64,000 nucleotides of DNA. Origin: Actinomadura sp. HBU206391. Its GTDB lineage: Bacteria > Actinomycetota > Actinomycetes > Streptosporangiales > Streptosporangiaceae. Made by a program: the position numbers and the translations under genes. The notes under the pieces are model-generated. The model saw only the letters and a list, made by a program, of their open reading frames with translations, ran no database searches and was not told the DNA's origin. The stretch covers positions 1 to 64,000 of the forward strand of contig NZ_JABVEB010000007.1 in assembly GCF_014323665.1 (NCBI RefSeq), in the 5' to 3' direction. This document shows positions 43,010 through 51,332 of this stretch, in pieces; positions within the stretch are counted from its first letter, which is position 1, and each line of letters starts with the position of its first letter.

Positions 43010-43567
43010 ATGCCGATGAGTGCGAACGAGAGCCGTAAGTCCGGCAAGTCGGTGAAGGACGGTCCGCCGTACGCCGATGAACTGATCAGCACCGGAGACC
43101 CGGACGCGGCCGAGACGGGTGTCAAGGGTCAGATGATAGGCCGCGCCAAGGAGAAGGCCGTGCAGGCGCGGGAGAAGGCCGACCAGATGCGGGAGAAGGT
43201 CGGCGACCAGGCCGGCCAGACCGCCGAGACCGTGAAGGTCAAGGCGGCGCACGCCGGAGAGCAGGTGCGCGACACGGTCGGCGACCTGACCGGCAAGGCG
43301 CGCGAGGTGGTCACGTCCGAGGACATCGCGCCCAAGGCGCGCCGCTCCGGAGCGGGGCTGGCCGCGGTCACCACCGCCGTGCTCGCCGTATGGGCATGGC
43401 GCCGCCGCCGCGCCCGCCGCAACGCGCGGCCGTGGGACAAGGCGTCCCGGCGGGCCAAGTCGCAGCTGCACACCGTGAGTGAGGGGACCAAGGCGAAGGC
43501 CAAGGCGACCAAGGTACGGGCCAAGGCGAAGGCCAAGGAGGCCAAGGCCAGGGCGAAGAGCCGGTGA
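43010..43567 (+). CDS. Membrane-tethered helical protein with H1-like lysine-rich tail
   Basis: I recognise no named family. The 185-residue protein has a polar N-terminus, an amphipathic helical repeat of LEA/apolipoprotein type (residues 40-108, repeated AREKADQMREK-like units), and one hydrophobic segment (about 114-130, ending in RRRRARR). A Lys/Ala-rich tail follows, similar to histone H1-like domains (KAKAKATKVRAKAKAK). This could tether DNA or acidic polymers to the membrane or protect during desiccation; both are inference. ATG codons at 43010 and 43016 follow AAAGGA. Its partner across the promoter is an anti-sigma antagonist. Confidence 0.75.
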   Translation: MPMSANESRKSGKSVKDGPPYADELISTGDPDAAETGVKGQMIGRAKEKAVQAREKADQMREKVGDQAGQTAETVKVKAAHAGEQVRDTVGDLTGKAREVVTSEDIAPKARRSGAGLAAVTTAVLAVWAWRRRRARRNARPWDKASRRAKSQLHTVSEGTKAKAKATKVRAKAKAKEAKARAKSR

Positions 43568-43615
43568 TCCTGTCGGCCCTCGGCGCGACTCGCCCGGAGG
43601 CCGCGAACGACCGCT

Positions 43616-43845
43616 GCCGGTGCGCGGGTCGAGCGCCGACGTCTCGGGACCGACCGCGAAGAGCAGGCCCCCGGCCGGCATGGGGCCGTCACCGAGGAAA
43701 TCCGGCATCTCGAAGGTCCACAGCACCGTCGAACGCGGCCGGCGGCGCGCGAGGGCCGCGGCCGTCCCACCCACGGCCAGTGCCGCCGCCGTGGCCGCCC
43801 CGCCGATCAGGACGGCGCGGCGGCCGACCGGGCGACGCGGGGGCC
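43616..43845 (-). pseudogene. Out-of-frame membrane anchor and first PQQ blade of the downstream kinase-PQQ gene
   Basis: In a frame different from the kinase, the minus strand reads RRAVLIGGAATAAALAVGG, a twin-arginine-like or membrane-anchor segment. It continues with STVLWTFEMPDFLGDG and LLFAVGPETSALDPRTG, a classical PQQ beta-propeller blade. Similarity stops near 43616, 49 bp from the H1-like gene. The most likely reading is a frameshift in the GC-rich linker near 43840-43865 plus loss of the remaining blades. Confidence 0.65.
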
Positions 43846-44840
43846 GGCGCCCCGGGGGCGCTCTGCGGGAGGGGATGCGTGGCGAGGAGGGCGATCGTGG
43901 AGGCGATGGGCGGGGGCAGCCAGGCGAGACCCTGCGGCACCGTCTGCTGACCTTGATAAAGGCCCGGCTGCGAGACCTGGTGCGGGACCGCCGGGGGCGC
44001 CGGTTGCGGGTTCGGGTACGGACCGGCCGGTCGCCCGCCCGGATGCAAGAGCCTATCGACGAGCAGCGAGGCGGGGGGCCGCCGGTCCGGGTCCTTCTCC
44101 AGGCATTCGGCGATCAGCGTGCGCAGGCTCGGGTCCGAGACGGCCCCGAGGTCCGGCTGCTGGTGCGCGATGCGGTAGATGAGCTCGGGGATGGACCCGT
44201 CGCCGAAGGGCGGGCTGCCCGTGGCGGCGTAGGTGAGGACGGCGCCGAGAGAGAACACATTGCCCGAGGGGCCGGTGCCACCCGTGGTGGCCTGTTCGGG
44301 CGCCATGAACCGGGGCGATCCCACAGCGACCCCGGTCTGGGTGATGGTGGCGCTGTCGGCGGCCCGCGCGATGCCGAAGTCGATGACCCGCGCGCCGTCC
44401 GGGGTGAGCATGATGTTGGAGGGCTTCAGGTCCCGGTGCACCACCCCCGCCTGGTGGATGGAGATGAGCGCCTCGGCGAGGCTCGCGCCGAGCACGAGCG
44501 TGGCGGTGATCGGCAGCGGGCCGTAGACCGTCACCGCCTCCTCCAGTGACATGCCGGGCAGGAAGGTGGTGACCAGCCATGGCAATGGGGCCTCGGGGTC
44601 GGCGTCGATCACCGGTGCCGTGAACGCCCCGGTGACGGCGCCGGCCGCCGTCACCTCACGGCGGAACCGCGCACGGAAGTCCGGGTCGCCCGCCAGCGCC
44701 GCGTGGATCACTTTCACGGCCACTGTGCGTCCACCGGGGGAACGACCGAGGAACACCTCGCCCATCCCGCCGTCGCCGATCCGGGCGAGCAGCAGATGGC
44801 TACCGATCTGCCGTGGGTCGTGTGGCCGCAGAGGCTCCAT
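43689..44840 (-). CDS. Ser/Thr protein kinase, kinase domain intact, C-terminus disrupted
   Basis: The first 280 residues or so of this 383-residue frame are an intact Hanks-type kinase: ARIGDGGMGEVFLGRS glycine loop, VAVKVIHAAL lysine, HRDLKPSNIM catalytic loop, DFGIARA and APEQATT. A Pro/Gln-rich linker follows. The last 50 residues or so are Gly/Arg-rich and lack any domain, because the expected anchor and PQQ region continues in another frame (43616-43845). The functional form may be a soluble kinase or the gene may be inactive. GGGAG precedes the ATG. It lies 15 bp from a decayed paralogue, so the locus was probably a tandem duplication. Confidence 0.8.
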   Translation of the reverse strand: MEPLRPHDPRQIGSHLLLARIGDGGMGEVFLGRSPGGRTVAVKVIHAALAGDPDFRARFRREVTAAGAVTGAFTAPVIDADPEAPLPWLVTTFLPGMSLEEAVTVYGPLPITATLVLGASLAEALISIHQAGVVHRDLKPSNIMLTPDGARVIDFGIARAADSATITQTGVAVGSPRFMAPEQATTGGTGPSGNVFSLGAVLTYAATGSPPFGDGSIPELIYRIAHQQPDLGAVSDPSLRTLIAECLEKDPDRRPPASLLVDRLLHPGGRPAGPYPNPQPAPPAVPHQVSQPGLYQGQQTVPQGLAWLPPPIASTIALLATHPLPQSAPGAPAPASPGRPPRRPDRRGGHGGGTGRGWDGRGPRAPPAAFDGAVDLRDAGFPR

Positions 44841-44855
44841 CGGCTCTCCCGTCGC

Positions 44856-46081
44856 TCATTCGGCGGTGGGCGGCACGGTTCCCGTCCCGCCCTTGATGTC
44901 GAGGGCGTAGATCACGCCGTCCTTGCACGAGACGTAGACGGTCCCGTCCGGCGCCGCGGCCGGACTCGACGTGATGCCCTTCGCGGTCTCGTACCTCCAC
45001 ACGGATCGCCCGGTGGCCGGATCGACGGCGTACACGTGCCGTCCGAGAACGCGCCGCTGCCGAAGCAGACCAGCCCGCCCGCCATGGTGGCACTCGACTC
45101 GATCGAGCCGCCGGTCCGCAGCTGCCACCGCATCGAGCCGGTGACCGCGTCGAGCGCGAACATGCCGCCTTTCCAGTCGCCGACGTGGACGGCGCCGTTC
45201 GCGACCAGTGGGCGTGCGGTGATCGGTCCGCCGGTCCGGTAGGTCCACCGGCGTTTGCCCGTGGCGGCGGTGACCACGTGCAGTTCTTCGCCCTGGAAGT
45301 TCCCGCAGTAGACGAGACCGTTCGCGAGCGCGATGTTCTTGGGGGTCCTCAGCTTGTACGTCCACCTGACGCGGCCGGTAGCGGTGTCGAGTGCGTACAG
45401 TGCGTCGTCGGGCAGGTAGATGACCCCGTCGGCCACGGCGAAGTCGCTGCCGATCGCCTCCTTGGTACGACGCCGCCACCTGACCGCGCCGGTCGCGGCG
45501 TCGAGTGCGGTCAGGTATCCGCCCTTTGAACCCGGCGAAGACGTTGCCCATCTGGCTCGCGACGTAGACGATGCCACGGGCGACGACCGGGGCGGCGGGG
45601 ATCTGGGTTCCCGCGTCATATCGCCATCTCAGCCGGCCCGTGCGGGCGTCGAGCGCGAAGAGGCCGCCGTCCAGGCCGCCCGCGAAGACGACACCGCCGG
45701 CGATCGCGGGGGCCGCGGACACGTCCACGTTCGGTGCCGAGATGCGATGGCGCCAGCGGACCCGCCCGGTGCCCGCGTCGAGCGCCAGCAACTGGCCCTT
45801 GCCGCCGCCGATGTACACGCTTCCGCCCGCTACGGTCGGATCGGAGATGAGGTACGCGCCCGCGTCGTGCTTTCACCGGACCTTTCCCGCACGGGTCGGC
45901 GCCGGAACCGCGCCCGGAAGTTCTGATCGACGGCGAGGTTCGCGTACACCAGCTTGAGCGCCACCGGCAGACCGGCCGGCGAACGCCCGAGGAAGACCTG
46001 GCCCATACCGCCCGCGCCGAGCCGCGCCAGCAGCACGTACCGGCCGACGCGGTCCGGGTCATCGGGCCGCAACGCCTCCAT
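44856..46081 (-). pseudogene. Decayed kinase-PQQ beta-propeller gene
   Basis: This is a remnant of a Ser/Thr kinase fused to a PQQ propeller. It starts normally (GAGGAG, then MEALRPDDPDRVGRY, GRYVLLARLGAGGMGQVFLG, up to FRARFRR), but the kinase breaks off after about 55 residues near 45890. PQQ blades resume at once (AYLISDPTVAGGSVYIGGGK, LLALDAGTGRVRWRH), so about 600 bp of kinase is missing. Two more frame changes follow near 45525 (a GGG run) and near 45045 before the last blades (VYAVDPATGRSVWRYE and VYVSCKDGVIYALD) and a normal stop. At least three lesions make a sequencing-only explanation unlikely. The intact paralogue kinase is next to it. Confidence 0.8.
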
Positions 46082-46936
46082 GCGCGCTCCTCTCGCGTGG
46101 GGTCCGCGGATGTCCGCGCGTGCCCGCGGGCGTCCGTGTACTCGCGTGGTCCGGTGGGTCCCCGGTGCGTCTCGGATGGATCGTGCCTTGCCGCGTCGAT
46201 CGGCGGCTCGCGAGCCGCCGCTTCTTCGGCGTCGGTCGCGTCCGCGTGCACCCGGCAGCTCAGAAGATAACGGTCTGACCGGGCCTGTCGCAGGCCATGG
46301 CTTCGTGCGGCGGCCGTAAAGGTTTCTCGTGGACGCCGAGTCTCGCGTGACTCGCAGGTCGGCGGGGGTAGGGCACGTGGCACCGGTCGATCTCGAGTCC
46401 GACGACAACACCCGAGCGGCCTGCTCGCAATCACGCCGACCCCAGAAACCTGGGCGCCGGTCCAGTCCACGACGCGCACGAACGGTTTCGAACGCATGCA
46501 ACAGCGAATGCAGGGGCGGCGCACGGCCGCCGAGCGAACGTCTCATGACCGAACATCACGAGATGGCCGGTCCGGATCCGAGGTGGGCATCCTCGGCATC
46601 GCACTCACGTTGATCGAACGGGTGATCACCCGGATGGCCGGTCAAGAGGAGGGCGAGTCGCGAAGAGCCGTCTCGAGGAGAACGGGCGGCACCTTGTGGA
46701 CAAGGTCCGCCATGAGGGGGACGAGGTCCGCCAAGAAGGGGGCAAGGCCCGGCCTCTGGGGGAAAGGGTCCGCGACGAGGGGGACAGGGGCCGCCCTGCG
46801 GGGAAGGCGCCCTGCGGCGAAGCGCACCGGGGGCGTCTCGATGCGCAAGAGAGGCATCTCCCGGGGAGCGGGAGCCGGGAAAAAGGGCATGACCTCGCCG
46901 AGAGCCCGAGCGCGCGCCCCGAGGGGAGGGGGCGAC
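46082..46936. other. Intergenic region of about 850 bp with 21-bp repeats
   Basis: No convincing gene fills this region between the decayed kinase gene and the SRPBCC-like gene. Frames through it are Arg/Gly-rich and look like GC-driven open frames. It contains the 21-bp degenerate repeats at 46708-46791. It may hold a longer 5' part of the downstream gene, whose frame stays open to 46496. Confidence 0.45.
46708..46791. repeat. Four degenerate 21-bp tandem repeats
   Basis: Consecutive 21-bp units start at 46708, 46729, 46750 and 46771. They share a CGCC-nnnn-GGGGG-nnn-GG(T/C)C pattern, and a fifth partial unit follows. They are G-rich on the plus strand, about 150 bp before the SRPBCC-like gene. 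Confidence 0.6.
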
Positions 46937-47398
46937 ATGAGACGTCTGGTCGGCCTCGGGCTGCTGGCGATGGGCGCCGGTGCGGCTCGGTGGTTGACCT
47001 CGCGTACCGCTCAGCCCGGAAGGGACCGGTCCGGCAGAAACCGCTGGATGATGGTGACGATCAATTGCGCGCCCGAACGCCTGTCGTCGCGAGCCGATCT
47101 GCCCGAGCCGATCGCACGGCTCGGAGACGCGGTGGACATCAAGATCGCTCGTGCTCCGGGCGACCGCGGCACCGAACTCGGCGCACGCCTGCGCGAGGCG
47201 CCGCCCTCGGGGATGAGCGGCATCGCGTCGCGCATCACCGGCGACGACCCGCGCCGTACGGTGGCGAAGGCGCTTCGCCATTCCAAGTCATTGATCGAGA
47301 CGGGAGAGGTGATGCGTCCGGACTGGCCGCCGTCGACGCACCCCACCCCCACCGGAAAGCTACTGGAGCTCGCGGGCCGGCGAGGAGGGCGACTGTGA
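46937..47398 (+). CDS. Small membrane-anchored SRPBCC/cyclase-like protein
   Basis: This 153-residue protein begins with a membrane helix (LVGLGLLAMGAGAARWL). A compact domain follows, with WMMVTINCAPERL and LGDAVDIKIARAPGDRGTEL, resembling SRPBCC-like proteins. It ends with a conserved GEVMRPDWPPSTHPTPTGKL segment. This type of protein is commonly encoded just before zinc-dependent alcohol dehydrogenases in actinobacteria, and here the stop overlaps the dehydrogenase GTG by 4 nt. Its function is unknown; a chaperone or ligand-delivery role for the dehydrogenase is speculation. GGAGGG precedes the ATG at 46937. Confidence 0.75.
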   Translation: MRRLVGLGLLAMGAGAARWLTSRTAQPGRDRSGRNRWMMVTINCAPERLSSRADLPEPIARLGDAVDIKIARAPGDRGTELGARLREAPPSGMSGIASRITGDDPRRTVAKALRHSKSLIETGEVMRPDWPPSTHPTPTGKLLELAGRRGGRL

Positions 47399-48570
47399 AG
47401 GCGCTGTGCTGGGAAGGCGTGAACAAGCTGGCGGTCGAGCGCGTGCCGGACCCGCAGATCCTGAACGACCAGGACGCGATCCTCAAGGTCACGTTGACCA
47501 CGACCTGTGGTTCGGATCTGCATCTGATCAACGGTTTCATCCCCACCATGCGCGCGGGCGACGTGATGGGGCACGAGTTCATGGGCGAGATCGTCGAGGT
47601 TGGCCCGGGAGTCCGCCGCCGCAAGGTGGGCGATCGCGTTGTGGTGTGCTCGTTCATCGGCTGTGGGCGCTGCTGGTACTGCACGCACGACCTGTGGTCC
47701 CTGTGCGACAACACCAACACCAACTGGGAACTGGCCCAGGAGGTCTTCGGATTCGAGACCGGTGGCGTCTACGGCTATTCGCACGCCATGGGCGGGTACA
47801 AGGGCAGCCATTCGGAGTACATCCGGGTCCCGATGGCCGACTACGGCACCTTCCCGGTGCCCGACGGCGTGAACGACAAGGACGCCCTGTACGCGTCCGA
47901 CGCCGCTCCGACCGGCTGGATGGGCGCCCATCTCGGCGGGGTCGAACCCGGTGATGTCGTCGCGGTGTGGGGGGCCGGCGGGGTCGGTCAGATGGCGGCC
48001 CGTGCCGCCGGGCTGCTCGGCGCCGACCGCGTGATCGTCATCGACCATCTGCCCGAGCGGCTGGCCATGACCGAGCAGTACATCGGCGCGGAGACGATCG
48101 ACTTCTCGCAGACCGACGTCGACGCGGAACTGCGCGAACGCACGGGGGGCCGGGGGCCGGACGTCTGCATCGAGGCGGTCGGCATGGAGGCCGTCAGCAA
48201 GGACATGAAGTACGCCTACGACAAGGTCAAGCAGCAGGTCCACCTGCCACAGGAACGGCCGATCGCCCTCCGCGAGGCCATCCGGTCCTGCCGTAAGGGC
48301 GGATCGGTGTTCGTCCTCGGAGTCTTCGGCGGGCTGGCCGACAAGTTCCCGCTCGGCATGCTGATGAACAAGGGCCTGACCGTGCGCGGAGCCCAGCAGC
48401 ACGGCCACCGGTACATCCCCATGCTGCTCGAGCGCATCGCCGCGGGGGAGCTGTCCACCGGTCATCTCGCCACTCATGAGATGTCCCTGGACGAGGCCCC
48501 CACGGGCTACGAGCTGTTCAAGTCCAAGAAGGACGGCTGCGTGCGCGCGGTGTTCCGCCCGCACGGCTGA
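47395..48570 (+). CDS. Zinc-dependent alcohol dehydrogenase (formaldehyde dehydrogenase-like)
   Basis: This 391-residue medium-chain dehydrogenase has catalytic zinc ligands in TTCGSDLH and GHEFMGEIVE. The structural zinc site is the four-cysteine cluster GCGRCWYCTHDLWSLC. The cofactor Rossmann motif is VWGAGGVGQMAARAAG, followed by VIVIDHLPER. The long insertion before the C-terminus is typical of glutathione-independent formaldehyde dehydrogenase-like enzymes. The GTG at 47395 follows GAGGAGG and is coupled to the upstream gene. The exact alcohol or aldehyde is not known. The gene ends before a perfect palindromic terminator. Confidence 0.93.
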   Translation: MKALCWEGVNKLAVERVPDPQILNDQDAILKVTLTTTCGSDLHLINGFIPTMRAGDVMGHEFMGEIVEVGPGVRRRKVGDRVVVCSFIGCGRCWYCTHDLWSLCDNTNTNWELAQEVFGFETGGVYGYSHAMGGYKGSHSEYIRVPMADYGTFPVPDGVNDKDALYASDAAPTGWMGAHLGGVEPGDVVAVWGAGGVGQMAARAAGLLGADRVIVIDHLPERLAMTEQYIGAETIDFSQTDVDAELRERTGGRGPDVCIEAVGMEAVSKDMKYAYDKVKQQVHLPQERPIALREAIRSCRKGGSVFVLGVFGGLADKFPLGMLMNKGLTVRGAQQHGHRYIPMLLERIAAGELSTGHLATHEMSLDEAPTGYELFKSKKDGCVRAVFRPHG

Positions 48571-48613
48571 GCCGACCACATGACCACCAAGGCCACGTGG
48601 GCCACGTGGACCT

Positions 48614-48647
48614 CGCGGCGGGCGTCCTGGCCAGGACGCCCGCCGCG
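48614..48647. terminator. Perfect 34-bp palindrome between convergent genes
   Basis: Two 17-bp arms (48614-48630 and 48631-48647) are exact reverse complements with no spacer. The palindrome lies 43 bp after the dehydrogenase stop and 3 bp from the SnoaL-like gene stop, so it would end both transcripts. Confidence 0.8.
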
Positions 48648-48650
48648 CGT

Positions 48651-49031
48651 TCAGCCGGCCGCGAGCGGGGTCTGCTGGTGGATCGCCATCTTCAGTTCGC
48701 CGTCTTCGCGGACGTAGACGCTGCTGATGAGTGCCGTATAGGGCGGCTCGCCGTCCCGCTGCGCCAAGGCACGATAGGTCAGCACAGCGGCATCACCGCC
48801 CAGCGCCGTCGAGTGCGTCTCGGTGAGCAGGAACCGGGCCCATGGCGGCGCCTGTTCCATCGCGTTGATCGAGGCCTCCCGTCCGAGCGTGCCGATCGGG
48901 AGCACCATGTAGGCGTCGGCCGAGAGCCGGTCGCGGTAGAAATCACCGCCCGTGCCGGACGACAGCGCCGTCCACCCCTGGCCCTCCAGATCGAGCAACC
49001 GATCATGCAGGTCGTCACCGGGTCCCTGCAT
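48651..49031 (-). CDS. SnoaL/DUF4440-like (NTF2-fold) protein
   Basis: This 126-residue protein has the NTF2-like fold pattern: an initial helix (DLHDRLLDLEGQGWTALSSG), YRDRLSADAYMVLPIGTLGR, and final strands (YTALISSVYVREDGELKMAI). This resembles DUF4440 or ketosteroid isomerase-like proteins. It could be an enzyme or a binding module, and the sequence alone does not say. AGGAGG just upstream confirms the ATG at 49031. It is divergent from the Trk potassium genes, with about 105 bp between. Confidence 0.8.
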   Translation of the reverse strand: MQGPGDDLHDRLLDLEGQGWTALSSGTGGDFYRDRLSADAYMVLPIGTLGREASINAMEQAPPWARFLLTETHSTALGGDAAVLTYRALAQRDGEPPYTALISSVYVREDGELKMAIHQQTPLAAG

Positions 49032-49136
49032 TCCGTCCTCCTAGGCAAACGTGCGCGTTGTACGGTGTGCAAAGTATGCCGGAAATGGGGCGGCTCCTCC
49101 GCCTGACCTCGCTCGGGGGGGTGCCGCATCCGCGCC

Positions 49137-50516
49137 GTGGGTGGCCGATCGGGTGGGCGTACGCGCATCGTGGTGGGCGCGGCGACGTTGGACCGGTTCA
49201 ACCATCCGGCCCAGGTGGTCGTGTCCGCATTCGGCGCGGCCGTTCTCATCGGCACCGGTCTGCTCTCCACGCCGTACGCGACGACGTCCGGTGAACCGGC
49301 TCGCCTGCTCGACGCTGTCTTCACCGCCACCTCGGCCGTATGCGTCACGGGGCTGGTGACCGTGGACACCGACACCCACTGGTCGGTGTTCGGTGAGCTC
49401 GTCATCGCCGGGCTGATCCAGATCGGCGGGCTCGGCATCATGACGCTCGCCACGCTCTTCGCCGTGCTGGTGTCGGGCCGGCTCGGCCTGCGCGCGAGGC
49501 TGGTCGCGCAGGCCGAGACCAAGACGCTGAGCATGACCGACCTGCGCCGGGTCGTACGCAAAGTGGTGATCTTCAGTCTCACCTCGGAGGCGATCGTCGC
49601 GACGGTCCTCACCGCGCGCTTCGTGTTCGGATACGGCGAGCCGTTCGGGCGGGCGGCCTATCTGGGCGTCTTTCACGCCGTCTCCGCGTTCAACAACGCG
49701 GGCTTCGCGCTGTGGTCCGACAGCCTCGTGCGGTTCGCCGCCGACCCCTGGATCTGCCTGACCATCGCGATCGCCGTCATCGTCGGCGGGCTCGGCTTCC
49801 CGGTGGTGTTCGAGCTGCTGCGGTTCGGGCGCAGGCCGGCGGGCTGGTCGATGCTGACCAGGATTACCTTGGCCGTGACCGTCACGCTGCTGACCGTGGG
49901 CACCCTGGTCATCACGTCGACCGAGTGGGAGAACCCTAGGACGCTCGGGCAGCACCCGGGCCCGGCCCGGTTCCTGGTCGGCTTCTTCACCGCGGTGATG
50001 CCCCGGTCGGGCGGTTTCAACAGCATCGACATCGGCCAGATGCGCCCGGAGAGCTGGCTGGTCACCGACGTGCTGATGTTCATCGGGGGCGGCAGCGCCG
50101 GGACGTCCGGGGGCATCAAGGTGACCACCGTCGGGCTGCTGGCCTTCGTCGTCTGGGCGGAGATGCGCGGCGACACCCGGGTCAACGTCGGGCGGCGGCG
50201 ATTGCCCGACGACACCCAGCGCCAGGTCGTCGCCATCGCCCTGCTGGGCATCGGACTCGTCGTCGGCGCGACTTACACACTGCTGGCGATTGTGCCGCAC
50301 AGCCTCGACCAGGTGCTGTTGGAGGTGGTGTCGGCGTTCGGCATCGTCGGGCTGTCGACGGGCATCACCGCCGACCTGCCGACGGCCGGGCACATACTGC
50401 TCATCGCCCTGATGTTCGTCGGCCGCATCGGTCCCCTGACCCTCGCCTCCGCGCTCGCGCTGAGGGAGCGCGGCCGCCGGTACGAACTACCAGAGGAGCG
50501 TCCGATCGTTGGGTGA
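49137..50516 (+). CDS. TrkH/KtrB-family potassium transport subunit
   Basis: This 459-residue integral membrane protein has four pore repeats. Their selectivity-filter segments are TSAVCVTGLV, FNNAGFAL, RSGGFNSIDI and LSTGITADL, each with the conserved Gly. Many transmembrane helices surround them. It would form a dimeric K+ (or Na+-coupled K+) channel with the TrkA-like protein encoded next. The start is uncertain: the GTG at 49137 has a poor ribosome site, and in-frame GTGs at 49170 and 49173 are alternatives. The 3' end overlaps the trkA-type TTG start. Confidence 0.92.
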   Translation: MGGRSGGRTRIVVGAATLDRFNHPAQVVVSAFGAAVLIGTGLLSTPYATTSGEPARLLDAVFTATSAVCVTGLVTVDTDTHWSVFGELVIAGLIQIGGLGIMTLATLFAVLVSGRLGLRARLVAQAETKTLSMTDLRRVVRKVVIFSLTSEAIVATVLTARFVFGYGEPFGRAAYLGVFHAVSAFNNAGFALWSDSLVRFAADPWICLTIAIAVIVGGLGFPVVFELLRFGRRPAGWSMLTRITLAVTVTLLTVGTLVITSTEWENPRTLGQHPGPARFLVGFFTAVMPRSGGFNSIDIGQMRPESWLVTDVLMFIGGGSAGTSGGIKVTTVGLLAFVVWAEMRGDTRVNVGRRRLPDDTQRQVVAIALLGIGLVVGATYTLLAIVPHSLDQVLLEVVSAFGIVGLSTGITADLPTAGHILLIALMFVGRIGPLTLASALALRERGRRYELPEERPIVG

Positions 50517-51171
50517 CATCGGAAACGACCCGGTGGTGGTGATCGGCCTCGGCCGGTTCGGCACCGCCCTCGCGCTGGACCTGGCCGCCCGCGGCACCGA
50601 GGTGCTCGCCGTCGACAACCGGTCCAAGCTCGTGCAGAGCCTGTCCGGAAAGCTCACGCACATCGTCACGGCCGACGCCACTGATATAGACGCTCTGCGT
50701 GATCTGGGTGTGGCGGAGTTCTACCGTGCGGTCGTCGCGATCGGCAGCGACCTCGAGGCCAGCATCCTCACCACGTCACTGCTCGTCGAGCTCGGTGTCG
50801 ACGACATCTGGGCCAAGGCGGTCAGCCATCAGCACGCGCGCATCCTGGAACGCGTCGGTGCCCATCACATCGTGCTCCCCGAGCACGACATGGGTGAGCG
50901 GGTCGCGCACCTGGTGAGCGGCCGGATGCTCGACTACGTCGAGGTGGACTCGAACTTCGCCCTGGTCAAGACCCGGCCGCCGAAAGAGCTCGTGGGCGTG
51001 CCGCTGGGCGAGACCAAGCTGCGCAGCAGACACGGGGTCACGGTCGTCTGCGTCAAGAGCCCGGGCGAGGAGTTCACCTACGCCGCCACCGACACGGTCC
51101 TGCAGTACGGCGACGTCATCGTGGTCGCCGGTCCCATCGGCAAGGTGGAGCGATTCGCCGAGCGAACCTGA
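50509..51171 (+). CDS. TrkA/KtrA-family regulatory subunit of potassium uptake
   Basis: This 220-residue cytoplasmic gating protein has an RCK_N Rossmann domain (VVVIGLGRFGTALALDLA, with AVDNR ending the second strand) and an RCK_C domain from about residue 135. It would bind nucleotides and open or close the TrkH-like channel. The TTG at 50509 overlaps the trkH stop codon, with GAGGAG upstream; other starts do not fit as well. The pair forms an operon followed by a long inverted repeat. Confidence 0.92.
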   Translation: MGDIGNDPVVVIGLGRFGTALALDLAARGTEVLAVDNRSKLVQSLSGKLTHIVTADATDIDALRDLGVAEFYRAVVAIGSDLEASILTTSLLVELGVDDIWAKAVSHQHARILERVGAHHIVLPEHDMGERVAHLVSGRMLDYVEVDSNFALVKTRPPKELVGVPLGETKLRSRHGVTVVCVKSPGEEFTYAATDTVLQYGDVIVVAGPIGKVERFAERT

Positions 51172-51267
51172 ACCAGAAGCCCTGCTCGTCACGCCCCCAA
51201 TGTCATTGCCCCCCGTCCCGTCCCCCGATGGCCGGTGCGCCCCCCGTCCCCCGTCCCGCGTCCGCGA

Positions 51268-51332
51268 ACAAGTGCATGATCACGGCGGTGGGTCCCGCCA
51301 GCGCCTCTCTCCGTCCGTGATCATGCACTTGT
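51268..51332. terminator. 18-bp perfect inverted repeat between convergent genes
   Basis: Perfect 18-bp arms (51268-51285 and 51315-51332) flank a 29-nt spacer after the trkA-type gene. The right arm contains the acyltransferase stop codon. The core AAGTGCATGATCAC is unlike the GC-rich terminators elsewhere in the window. Confidence 0.7.
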
